Source: Deltaproteobacteria bacterium
GTDB lineage: Bacteria; Desulfobacterota; DSM-4660; Desulfatiglandales; B25-G16
Assembly (NCBI GenBank): GCA_018400255.1
Contig: JAGYMO010000002.1
Location: forward strand, 1-8,999
Direction: 5' to 3'
DNA: 8,999 nt
Part shown: in pieces, positions 1 to 6,349 of the stretch
Position numbering within the stretch: the first letter of the stretch is position 1
Layout: every line of letters begins with the position of its first letter
Program-made: the position numbers and the translations under genes
The notes under the pieces: generated by a model
Seen by the model: the letters and a program-made list of their open reading frames with translations, nothing else
Databases searched by the model: none
What the model was told of the DNA's origin: nothing

Positions 1-77
1 ATTTTGATTTCTTCAGCTTCGTTAGGAAATCATCCTGAGTATTTTCGAAGGGCTTTTTAGAAGGTGGCGATGAGTTA

Positions 78-203
78 ATGAATACCGAACAATGCCCGCA
101 TTGTGGTGGAGTAATCTGTCTTGACCAGAAAATAGAGTGGATTGACCAAGCAAACCGAATCGCCAAATGCCCGCATTGCGGGAAAGAGGTGAAACTTGAT
201 TAG
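78..203 (+). CDS. Small zinc-ribbon protein, 41 aa, function unknown
   Basis: This short reading frame encodes two CPHCG knuckles, one at residues 6-10 and one at 31-35. The four cysteines C6, C9, C31 and C34 would make one zinc ribbon with a 21-residue linker; C14 is an additional cysteine. The linker is charged (around EWIDQANR) and the protein ends KEVKLD. There is no signal peptide or membrane segment. The ATG at 78 is preceded by AAGGTGG (61-67) at about 10 nt. The frame is open upstream only to a stop at 36-38, with no other ATG. Such single-ribbon mini-proteins are common in phage and mobile DNA and may bind nucleic acid or a protein partner, but nothing here fixes a role. It is separated from abiF by two promoter-like sites and a terminator, so it is probably not part of the defence operon. 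The paired Cys knuckles make chance unlikely, although the length is near the limit of what can be called. Confidence 0.6.
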   Translation: MNTEQCPHCGGVICLDQKIEWIDQANRIAKCPHCGKEVKLD

Positions 204-206
204 GAG

Positions 207-237
207 CCAGATTGTTTTGAAAATAGGGGGAATCTGG
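207..237. repeat. 7-bp inverted repeat at a promoter
   Basis: CCAGATT (207-213) and its exact complement AATCTGG (231-237) are separated by 17 nt. The right arm ends directly at the -10 hexamer TATAAT and the loop contains the possible -35. It could be a repressor site, or a weak hairpin at the end of the zinc-ribbon transcript. It lacks a following T-run, so it is not a standard terminator. Confidence 0.35.
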
Positions 238-243
238 TATAAT
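217..243 (+). promoter_or_regulatory. Possible extended -10 sigma-70 promoter
   Basis: The -10 is a perfect TATAAT (238-243) preceded by TGG, the extended -10 form TGnTATAAT. The best -35 is TTGAAA (217-222), but the spacing is only 15 bp, so activity would lean on the extended -10. Transcription would start near 250 and read through the second promoter and the small RNA towards abiF. In AT-rich DNA a match can be accidental, but the TG extension makes it better than average. Confidence 0.45.
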
Positions 244-308
244 GATAATTCAAATGTTTTTAGTTAAAATTATGAAATTAAATGTTTCAAAAAGATGGCA
301 AAGAAAAC

Positions 309-337
309 TTGACATATATAGAAAAATACGCTATATT
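309..337 (+). promoter_or_regulatory. Near-consensus sigma-70 promoter for a small RNA
   Basis: TTGACA (309-314) is a perfect -35. Exactly 17 bp later lies TATATT (332-337), one base away from TATAAT. Transcription should start near 343-345. Only about 55 bases follow before a strong terminator, so the main product would be a short RNA. This is the strongest promoter-like sequence noticed in the window, and its position inside the leader of the abiF operon makes it unlikely to be accidental. Confidence 0.7.
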
Positions 338-343
338 TTAATT

Positions 344-398
344 GACAAACCCACCACGCCTCTGCTCAGCATGCGCATCTCTGGTGGGTATTTTTTTT
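344..398 (+). ncRNA. Candidate AbiF-associated small RNA (RNA antitoxin)
   Basis: A near-consensus promoter fires into this stretch and a rho-independent terminator closes it, which defines an RNA of about 55 nt. The RNA begins around UGACAA. It forms an 8-bp stem ACCCACCA (349-356) with UGGUGGGU (382-389), enclosing a 25-nt loop. Within the loop UGC (363-365) can pair with GCA (369-371 or 375-377), and AUGCGCAU (371-378) is self-complementary. It ends in eight U. It lies 22 nt upstream of an Abi_2/AbiF gene. Published work tracing the origin of Cas13, as I recall it, reports that AbiF genes are stably linked to a conserved non-coding RNA acting as an antitoxin, so the arrangement fits. The RNA's identity as that family is inferred from position and architecture; I cannot compare its structure with a covariance model. 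The alternative is an attenuator leader controlling the operon. Confidence 0.6.
349..398 (+). terminator. Rho-independent terminator of the small RNA
   Basis: A perfect 8-bp stem, ACCCACCA paired with TGGTGGGT, has five G-C or C-G pairs and is followed by A and then eight T (391-398). The 25-nt loop is longer than usual for a simple terminator, which suggests the hairpin is also the functional body of the RNA. No convincing promoter lies between this site and abiF, so expression of abiF and of everything downstream would depend on read-through. Confidence 0.75.
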
Positions 399-419
399 GT
401 ATAAGAAAGGGGGTTTTTC

Positions 420-1502
420 ATGAAATATGAGAAGCCCCCTTTGTCTATTCAAGAACAATCCAAACAACTTTGCGATAGAGGGCTTATTATAAAAGATAAA
501 GGGTTCGCTGAATCGGTTCTCTCCTCAATAAACTACTATCGATTAAGCGCTTACTATTTTCCTTTCCAGAAAGACAAAGAGCAGCATCTATTTTATCCAG
601 ATAAGCGATTTGAAGATATTGTCCGTTTATATGAATTTGATAGTGCCTTGCGTGTCTTGATTTTTAGATTGGTTGAATCAGCAGAGATACTAGCAAGAAT
701 GCGCATAACTTATTGTTTAGTTACAAAATATAATGGTCCTTTCTGCTATGTAGATAAAAAACTTTATTCTCCTAAATTTTTAGGCAAGCAACTTGCTATT
801 GAAGATCTAGAGAAGCAATGCCGTAATTTTCCAAATGTGGATGTTCGTTGGTTGTGGGATCAATTGAAAGAAAAGGATTACATTGATAAAAAAGGTATAA
901 TAACAAAAAGGTTTTTAAACATTAATGAATTTGATATAAATAGCATAGACGAGAAGGTAAAAAAGGCAATTTTTAAATGCTTTTCTGTTTCTCCTTTTCA
1001 AGAATGGATTAGGCAAATGGACAGTACTTTATTAGAATCAAAAGAAACATTTGTTATGCATTTCAGAGAAAAATATGAAAATCCGTATCTACCTTTATGG
1101 ATGATAACAGAAACTATCTCTTTTGGCCAGTTATCAAAATTATATGCTGGCCTTAATAGCACCAACAAAAAAGAAATCGCTAAGCTTTATGATTTGCCTC
1201 ATAAATTATTAGGGCAATGGTTACATTCTTTAACTTATCTAAGAAATATTTGTGCTCATCATAACCGGTTATGGAATCGGGTATTAGAGATTAGTCCTAG
1301 AAAACCACGATATCTAAAAGATAAAGATGTTTGGGATAATAAAATATTTAGCCTCTTGCTTGTATTAAAAAGAATGGTAGCCAAAACTTTTGATTGGGAA
1401 AAATTTATTCAAGAATTAAGTAATTTACTCAAAGAAAATGAATTTGTAGATATTAACAATATGGGATTTCCTGATGATTGGAAAAAATGGCTTTCACGAT
1501 AA
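420..1502 (+). CDS. abiF: AbiF/Abi_2-family HEPN toxin, abortive infection protein
   Basis: This 360-residue protein has Abi_2/AbiF (COG4823) hallmarks in order: SIQEQSKQLCDRGL (9-22), INYYRLSAYYFPF (37-49), PLWMITETISFGQLSKLY (225-242) and the HEPN core LRNICAHHNRLWNR (274-287). R275, N276 and H280 form the R-N-x3-H motif expected of a metal-independent RNase. Members of this family are defence toxins that stop cell growth, reported to be held in check by an adjacent small RNA; a promoter-RNA-terminator unit lies directly upstream (309-398). The protein is somewhat longer than what I recall for compact family members. The extra length appears to be about residues 130-190, containing WLWDQLKEKDYIDKKG. 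The start is ATG 420, with AAAGGGGG ending 6 nt before it. The stop overlaps the radC start by one base (TAATG), suggesting translational coupling. The gene is markedly AT-rich. Family assignment is firm; toxicity and RNA control are inferred. Confidence 0.88.
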   Translation: MKYEKPPLSIQEQSKQLCDRGLIIKDKGFAESVLSSINYYRLSAYYFPFQKDKEQHLFYPDKRFEDIVRLYEFDSALRVLIFRLVESAEILARMRITYCLVTKYNGPFCYVDKKLYSPKFLGKQLAIEDLEKQCRNFPNVDVRWLWDQLKEKDYIDKKGIITKRFLNINEFDINSIDEKVKKAIFKCFSVSPFQEWIRQMDSTLLESKETFVMHFREKYENPYLPLWMITETISFGQLSKLYAGLNSTNKKEIAKLYDLPHKLLGQWLHSLTYLRNICAHHNRLWNRVLEISPRKPRYLKDKDVWDNKIFSLLLVLKRMVAKTFDWEKFIQELSNLLKENEFVDINNMGFPDDWKKWLSR

Positions 1503-2209
1503 TGAAAAGCAAAATAAAACAATATAAACCTACTGGTATCAAAAACTGGCCTAAAGACGATCGGCCCAGGGAAAAGTTGTTTAAAGAAGGGGAACATAAA
1601 TTATCAAATACAGAGCTTTTAGCTATCCTTTTGCGCAGTGGTGTAAAAGGCCAAAGTGCAATCGACCTGGCCCGGAAAATTATCCAGAAATTTAAAACTT
1701 TCCGCAATTTATCCCATACCGATTTAAGCCAATGGCAAGAATTTAAGGGTTTAGGTGAAGCAAAAATTGCTCAAATCAGAGCTGCAATTGAAATTGGCAG
1801 AAGGTTCCAGGAAGAAGAAATCAAACAAAATAAACCAAAAATAAAATCTGCCAAAGACGTAGTAGAATTTATGATGCCCAGGATGAGAGACTTAAAGAAA
1901 GAAGTCTTTAAGGTTCTACTCCTAAATTCCCAAAATCAAATTATCGATATTATCGAAATAATAGAGGGTACAGTTAACCAGGCTCATCCAATAATCAGAG
2001 AAATCTTCCAAAAAGCAATGCAACATTTCGCCAATTCAATCATCTGTATCCACAACCACCCTTCCGGAAATCCTAACCCAAGCCGGGAAGATAAAGCTTT
2101 TACCGAAGAGTTAGTTCAAGCTGGAAAAGTTTTGCAGATAAAAGTGCTAGATCATGTGATTGTGGGGGATGGGGATTGGTTTAGTTTTGAGGAAGAAAAG
2201 AAGCTATGA
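1502..2209 (+). CDS. radC: RadC-family JAMM/MPN+ domain protein
   Basis: The 235-residue product has the full RadC layout. The N-terminal signature WPKDDRPREKL (16-26) is followed by SNTELLAILLRSG (35-47), a helix-hairpin-helix-like segment around FKGLGEAKIAQIRAAIEIGRR (81-101), and a C-terminal JAMM domain. The metal site is complete: E155, H184-x-H186, seven residues, S194 and D197. RadC proteins were once linked to DNA repair, but that role has been questioned; they are frequent in mobile and defence-associated DNA and their substrate is uncertain. The JAMM residues predict a zinc-dependent hydrolase. I chose ATG 1502 because it overlaps the abiF stop; TTG 1478 and ATG 1487 would add 8 or 5 residues lying inside abiF. 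The 3' end overlaps hsdM by four bases (ATGA). Its coupling on both sides suggests it travels with this defence operon rather than being a housekeeping copy. Confidence 0.92.
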   Translation: MKSKIKQYKPTGIKNWPKDDRPREKLFKEGEHKLSNTELLAILLRSGVKGQSAIDLARKIIQKFKTFRNLSHTDLSQWQEFKGLGEAKIAQIRAAIEIGRRFQEEEIKQNKPKIKSAKDVVEFMMPRMRDLKKEVFKVLLLNSQNQIIDIIEIIEGTVNQAHPIIREIFQKAMQHFANSIICIHNHPSGNPNPSREDKAFTEELVQAGKVLQIKVLDHVIVGDGDWFSFEEEKKL

Positions 2210-3699
2210 AAAACGAAAAGATACAACTTTCACAACTTGAACAGTATTTGTCCAAAGCCGCATGGATATTAAAAGGGCCGGTAGACGCGGCTGATTTTAA
2301 AGTCTATATCTTTCCGTTATTGTTCTTCAAACGTATATCTGATGTTTATGATGAAGAATACAAACAAGCCTTAGAGGAGTCCGGCGGTGATATGGAATAC
2401 GCAAGTCTACCCGAATTTCATCGTTTTATTATTCCGGAAAATTGTCACTGGAATGACGTTCGCGAAGTGACCACGAATGTCGGTCAGGCTTTACAATTTG
2501 CTTTTCGTGAAATTGAAAAGACTAATCAAAAATTTTTATATGGTATATTTGGCGATGCTCAATGGACAAACAAAGAACGTCTTTCAGACGAGATTCTTGT
2601 AAATCTTATTGAACATTTCTCGCAGCATAACTTATCGAATTCTAACGTTGAACCTGATATTTTAGGACAAGCTTATGAATATCTGATAAAACACTTCGCG
2701 GATTTAACTAATAAAAAGGCAGGAGAGTTTTATACGCCGCGTTCGGTTGTCAATCTGATGGGACGAATTATCGACGCCAAGCCGGGAGAATCTATTTATG
2801 ATCCGGCATGCGGTACCGGGGGCATGCTTCTTGAATGCATCAATCACCTTAAAGAAAATGATCAGGATTACCGAACGCTAAAAATATTTGGGCAGGAAAA
2901 GAACCTGACAACCTCGACAATCGCGCGAATGAACATGTTCTTGCATGGGGTTGAGGATTTTACTGTTGTGAGGGATGACACTTTGAGGAATCCGGCATTC
3001 TTTAGCGGTGATAATCTTGCCACGTTTGACTGCGTGATAGCTAATCCGCCGTTTTCACTTAAAAAGTGGGGCGCTTCGCTTTGGGAGAAGGATCCATACG
3101 GACGCAATATTGCTGGTGTGCCTCCGGACAGCAACGGCGACCTCGCGTGGGTTCAGCACATGGTTAAATCTATGGAATACCCCAATGGACGCGTGGCGGT
3201 TGTTTTGCCGCATGGGGCTTTATTTCGTAAAGGCAAAGAAGGTAAAATACGTGAACAATTACTAAAAATGGATATTGTTGAAGCGGTTATCGGGTTAGGG
3301 CCGAACATCTTTTATGGTGCACAACTGGCTCCTTGTATTTTAGTATTCCGCGCGCTTAAAAAGAAAGACAAAAAAGGCAAAGTGCTTTTTATCGATGCTT
3401 CAGATCAGGTGCGTGTTGGCAGGGCCCAAAACTATTTGGAAACAGAACACATCGAACGAATATATAAATGGTATCGGGATTATAAAGACGTTCAGGATAA
3501 CGCCAAGGTCGCGAAATTGGAACAGATAGAAGCAAATGATTTTAATCTGAATATTCCGCTGTATGTGGAAAAGAAGATTGAGGATAACTTGCCTTCTGTT
3601 GAGGAGGCGTTAAAGAGTCTTAAGTGCGCGTTTAACGACGCTGTTAAAACTGAAGATAAAATGAAAGAGAAGCTCAAGGAGTTTGGATTATTAAAATGA
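2206..3699 (+). CDS. hsdM: Type I restriction-modification methylase subunit M, first copy
   Basis: HsdM transfers a methyl group from S-adenosylmethionine to adenine N6 in the DNA sequence chosen by HsdS, and is also needed for restriction. The 497 residues are a normal family length. An N-terminal HsdM_N-like helical region (about 8-150) includes FPLLFFKRISDVYDEE. The N6-methylase domain has GEFYTPRSVVNLM (173-185), motif I DPACGTGGM (199-207) for the cofactor and motif IV NPPF (280-283) for catalysis. The C-terminal part (about 410-497) is charged and helical. ATG 2206 overlaps the radC stop by four bases and follows GAGGAAG (2189-2195) at 10 nt. The gene again overlaps the next by four bases. 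Immediately downstream is a second, clearly homologous and equally complete hsdM. This copy has NPPF where the second has NPPY; both are known forms of the D/NPPY/F motif. GC content is visibly higher than in abiF. Confidence 0.95.
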   Translation: MKNEKIQLSQLEQYLSKAAWILKGPVDAADFKVYIFPLLFFKRISDVYDEEYKQALEESGGDMEYASLPEFHRFIIPENCHWNDVREVTTNVGQALQFAFREIEKTNQKFLYGIFGDAQWTNKERLSDEILVNLIEHFSQHNLSNSNVEPDILGQAYEYLIKHFADLTNKKAGEFYTPRSVVNLMGRIIDAKPGESIYDPACGTGGMLLECINHLKENDQDYRTLKIFGQEKNLTTSTIARMNMFLHGVEDFTVVRDDTLRNPAFFSGDNLATFDCVIANPPFSLKKWGASLWEKDPYGRNIAGVPPDSNGDLAWVQHMVKSMEYPNGRVAVVLPHGALFRKGKEGKIREQLLKMDIVEAVIGLGPNIFYGAQLAPCILVFRALKKKDKKGKVLFIDASDQVRVGRAQNYLETEHIERIYKWYRDYKDVQDNAKVAKLEQIEANDFNLNIPLYVEKKIEDNLPSVEEALKSLKCAFNDAVKTEDKMKEKLKEFGLLK

Positions 3700-5183
3700 T
3701 GACGCAAGCGGAACTGGAAAAATATTTATGGGGCGCGGCTACGCTTTTAAGAGGCTTAATAGACGCCGGGGATTATAAACAGTACATATTCCCGCTACTT
3801 TTCTATAAGCGTATTTGTGATGTCTATGATGAGGAGTATGAGACGGCCCTTAAGGAGTCAGACGGCGACTTGAAATATGCCTCATTTGCTGAAAATCATA
3901 GGTTCCAGATTCCAAAAGGCGCTCATTGGAAACACGTGCGGGAGAATACCAAGAATGTCGGCACAGCTATTCAAAAATCAATGCGTCAGATAGAAAAGGC
4001 CAACCCCGACACCCTTTTCGGTATATTCGGTGATGCCCAGTGGACGAATAAAGATCGCCTAAGCGATGAAACCTTGATTAATTTGATGGAACACTTCTCA
4101 TCACGCGTTTTATCAATTAAAAACGTGCCTAATGATCAGCTGGGTAACGGGTACGAGTTCTTGATTAAAAAATTTGCTGATGATTCAGGACATACCGCGG
4201 CTGAGTTTTATACAAACAGAACCGTTGTGGAACTCATGACTCTTTTAATGGATCCGAAACCAGGCGAATCCATATACGACCCTACATGCGGGTCAGGCGG
4301 TATGCTTTTATCATGCGTGAATAAGCTTAAAACAGACGGTAAAGAATACCGATCGCTAAAACTCTACGGGCAAGAACTTAATCTGATGACATCCGCTATC
4401 GCGCGAATGAACATGTTCTTGCATGGCATAGAGGACTTTAAGATCTCAAGAGGAGATACACTTAAACACCCAGCGTTTTTGGAAAAAGATAAACTCAAGA
4501 AATTCAACATCATCCTTGCCAATCCGCCGTATTCGATCAAGCAGTGGAACAGAACAGAATTTGAAAAAGACCCTTATGGCCGGAACATCTACGGAACACC
4601 GCCGCAGGGAACCGCTGACTATGCGTTTCAGCAACATATCATCAAGAGTCTTGATGATAAAAACGGCCGATGCGCGATTCTTTGGCCGCACGGGATATTG
4701 TTCCGTGACGCTGAAGCGGATATGCGTAAGAAGATGATCGAATCAGATATTGTGGAAGCAGTCATAGGTCTGGGGCCGAATCTATTTTATAACTCACCTA
4801 TGGAAGCATGTATTTTGGTTTGTAACAAGGGCAAAAAGAAAGACAGGCAAGGCAAGATATTATTCATCAATGCGGTCAATGACGTTAAACGAGAAAGCGC
4901 GTTTAGTTATTTGACGAATGAACATATTGCTAAAATTCATAAGGCCTTTGGTGGATATAAAGATATCTGTGATTTTGCAAAGATAGTAGATCTGAATGCT
5001 ATCAAAGAAAACCGATATAGTTTAAATTTGCCGCTTTACCTTAAATTAGAGAGAAGTGATCGGACTCAAAATGGAGAAGAAATATCTGAAATGACTTTAG
5101 ATCAGGCATTAAAAAAGTGGCAAGTAGATTCAAATAAACTTAAGTCATCAATACTTTTATTGATTGACGATCTGGACTCATAA
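3696..5183 (+). CDS. hsdM: Type I restriction-modification methylase subunit M, second copy
   Basis: The 495-residue protein is a full-length HsdM paralogue of its upstream neighbour. It is collinear with it throughout: FPLLFYKRICDVYDEEYE (32-49), GIFGDAQWTNKDRLSDE (109-125), AEFYTNRTVVELM (169-181), motif I DPTCGSGGM (195-203) and motif IV NPPY (276-279). Both active-site motifs are intact, so this does not look like a decaying duplicate. The copies are alike but far from identical, and their C-terminal ends diverge. This points to an old duplication or a two-M family, not a recent repeat. They might form a mixed M1-M2-S enzyme in place of the usual M2S1; this is inference. The start is ATG 3696, overlapping the previous stop; ATG 3699 is an equally possible start two bases past it. 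AAGGAG (3676-3681) lies 14 nt upstream, and a GGA at 3685-3687 is nearer. hsdS follows at once. Confidence 0.95.
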   Translation: MMTQAELEKYLWGAATLLRGLIDAGDYKQYIFPLLFYKRICDVYDEEYETALKESDGDLKYASFAENHRFQIPKGAHWKHVRENTKNVGTAIQKSMRQIEKANPDTLFGIFGDAQWTNKDRLSDETLINLMEHFSSRVLSIKNVPNDQLGNGYEFLIKKFADDSGHTAAEFYTNRTVVELMTLLMDPKPGESIYDPTCGSGGMLLSCVNKLKTDGKEYRSLKLYGQELNLMTSAIARMNMFLHGIEDFKISRGDTLKHPAFLEKDKLKKFNIILANPPYSIKQWNRTEFEKDPYGRNIYGTPPQGTADYAFQQHIIKSLDDKNGRCAILWPHGILFRDAEADMRKKMIESDIVEAVIGLGPNLFYNSPMEACILVCNKGKKKDRQGKILFINAVNDVKRESAFSYLTNEHIAKIHKAFGGYKDICDFAKIVDLNAIKENRYSLNLPLYLKLERSDRTQNGEEISEMTLDQALKKWQVDSNKLKSSILLLIDDLDS

Positions 5184-5198
5184 GTGGCGGTGTTAAAA

Positions 5199-6347
5199 AT
5201 GGATTTACGAATAAATAAAAATAAATGGCAAAAATATAAATTTGAAGATTTTGTCGATAATATTCGCGAACAGGCAATGCCTTCACCTGAAGATAGTGAG
5301 AAATATATTGGCTTAAAACATCTTGATTCTGGTTCACTGCACATAAAAAGATGGGGCACTCCAATACAACTCAAAGGAACTAAGTTCAGGATGAGGAAGG
5401 GTGATCTATTGTTTGCACGAAGAAATGCTTATTTAAAGCGTGTTGCTATTGCTCCTCATGATGGATTGTTCTCGGCGCATGGAATGGTCTTCAGGCCCAA
5501 AGAAAGTGTTATATCATCAGATTTTTTACCTTTTTTCTTATCTTCTGACACTTTTTGGGATCGAGCAATACAGATATCTGTTGGGTCTTTGTCGCCAACA
5601 ATAAATTGGGGTACATTGAGACATGAAGAATTCAAACTCCCACCGCTACCCGAACAAAAACGCCTCGCGGATTTGTTGTGGAGCGTGGATGGGGTGACCG
5701 AAAAATATAAATATTCATTAAACGAATTAAAGACTCTAAAGGCATCGAAAACAAAACAATTATTTTGTAACGTATCTGACGAGCTGATTGAATTAGGAAA
5801 CCTTTGTATAGAAAAGCCTAGCTATGGAGCAACAGCGTCAGCAGTTGAGTTTAAAGAGGGAATGCCTAGATATATTCGTATAACCGATATTTCTGAAGAA
5901 GGCAATTTGATAAACGCAGACATTAAAGGGATCGGCACAAAGGATTTTGAGAAATATCGTTTAAAAGAAGGTGATTTATTAATTGCCCGAACGGCGGCAG
6001 TAGGCAGGGCATTTGTTTATAAAGAAGAATATGGTGATTGCGTTTATGCTGGTTATTTAATTAAGTTTAAACTAAATGAAGAAAAGGTGCTCCCAGAATA
6101 TGTTTTTTCATATTTGCAATCTCCAATTTTTCAAGATTGGATCAGGAAAACAACGCGTACTGGCCTTCAGGCGAATATTAATGCCAAAGAATATTCAGAT
6201 CATAAAGTGCCTACGCCATCGTTAAAGGTCCAAGAGGGCATTATCAATCAGATTGATGAGTTAAAAACTATGGAGTGTGGTTTGCTTAAACAAATTGGTA
6301 TGCTTGAAAATATAAAGAAGGGGCTTATTAACCAAATATTTGGATAA
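5199..6347 (+). CDS. hsdS: Type I restriction-modification specificity subunit S
   Basis: HsdS reads the bipartite DNA target and holds the M and R subunits. The 382 residues show the classic two-fold layout. Target-recognition domain 1 covers about 11-147, with MRKGDLLFAR at 65-74. A first conserved helix begins LPPLPEQKRLADLL (147-160). Domain 2 covers about 196-340, with LKEGDLLIAR at 255-264. A second helix runs about 342-382, ending KKGLINQIFG. The two domains are otherwise different, so the site should have two unlike halves. The start is debatable. ATG 5199 gives MDLRINKNKWQKYKF, a typical HsdS beginning, with the weak GGCGGTG (5187-5192) at 6 nt. GTG 5184, directly after the hsdM stop, would add five residues. 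Only one hsdS accompanies two hsdM genes. The gene is AT-rich compared with its M neighbours, as often seen in exchanged S genes. Confidence 0.93.
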   Translation: MDLRINKNKWQKYKFEDFVDNIREQAMPSPEDSEKYIGLKHLDSGSLHIKRWGTPIQLKGTKFRMRKGDLLFARRNAYLKRVAIAPHDGLFSAHGMVFRPKESVISSDFLPFFLSSDTFWDRAIQISVGSLSPTINWGTLRHEEFKLPPLPEQKRLADLLWSVDGVTEKYKYSLNELKTLKASKTKQLFCNVSDELIELGNLCIEKPSYGATASAVEFKEGMPRYIRITDISEEGNLINADIKGIGTKDFEKYRLKEGDLLIARTAAVGRAFVYKEEYGDCVYAGYLIKFKLNEEKVLPEYVFSYLQSPIFQDWIRKTTRTGLQANINAKEYSDHKVPTPSLKVQEGIINQIDELKTMECGLLKQIGMLENIKKGLINQIFG

Positions 6348-6349
6348 GT

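Noticed and set aside
1..60. Possible 3' end of an upstream gene in frame 1, ending with a stop at 58-60
   Set aside because: Only 19 codons are visible, another frame is also open to a stop at 36-38, and no motif distinguishes them.
252..288. Repeated AAATGTTT (252-259, 280-287) and a TGAAA/TTTCA palindrome between the two promoters
   Set aside because: Short, AT-rich matches are expected by chance in this stretch; there is no support for an operator.
342..347. Second TTGACA just after the small-RNA promoter
   Set aside because: No acceptable -10 lies 16-18 bp downstream; it is more likely part of the RNA's 5' end.
344..398. Single CRISPR repeat or tracr-like RNA, because the layout resembles Cas13 direct repeats
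   Set aside because: There is only one copy, with no spacers, array or cas gene in the window; a terminator T-run follows directly.
400..405. TATAAG as a separate -10 for abiF
   Set aside because: There is no -35 at the right distance, and the start would fall within the ribosome-binding site.
242..430. 62-codon reading frame across the abiF leader
   Set aside because: It begins inside the TATAAT box and runs through a near-consensus promoter, the stem-loop and the T-run, and its end overlaps the abiF start. It shows no recognisable motif. GGGGG at 226-230 could serve as a distant ribosome site, so a leader peptide is not fully excluded.
3696..5183. Second hsdM as a decayed duplicate
   Set aside because: It is full length, in frame, with intact DPTCGSGG and NPPY motifs.
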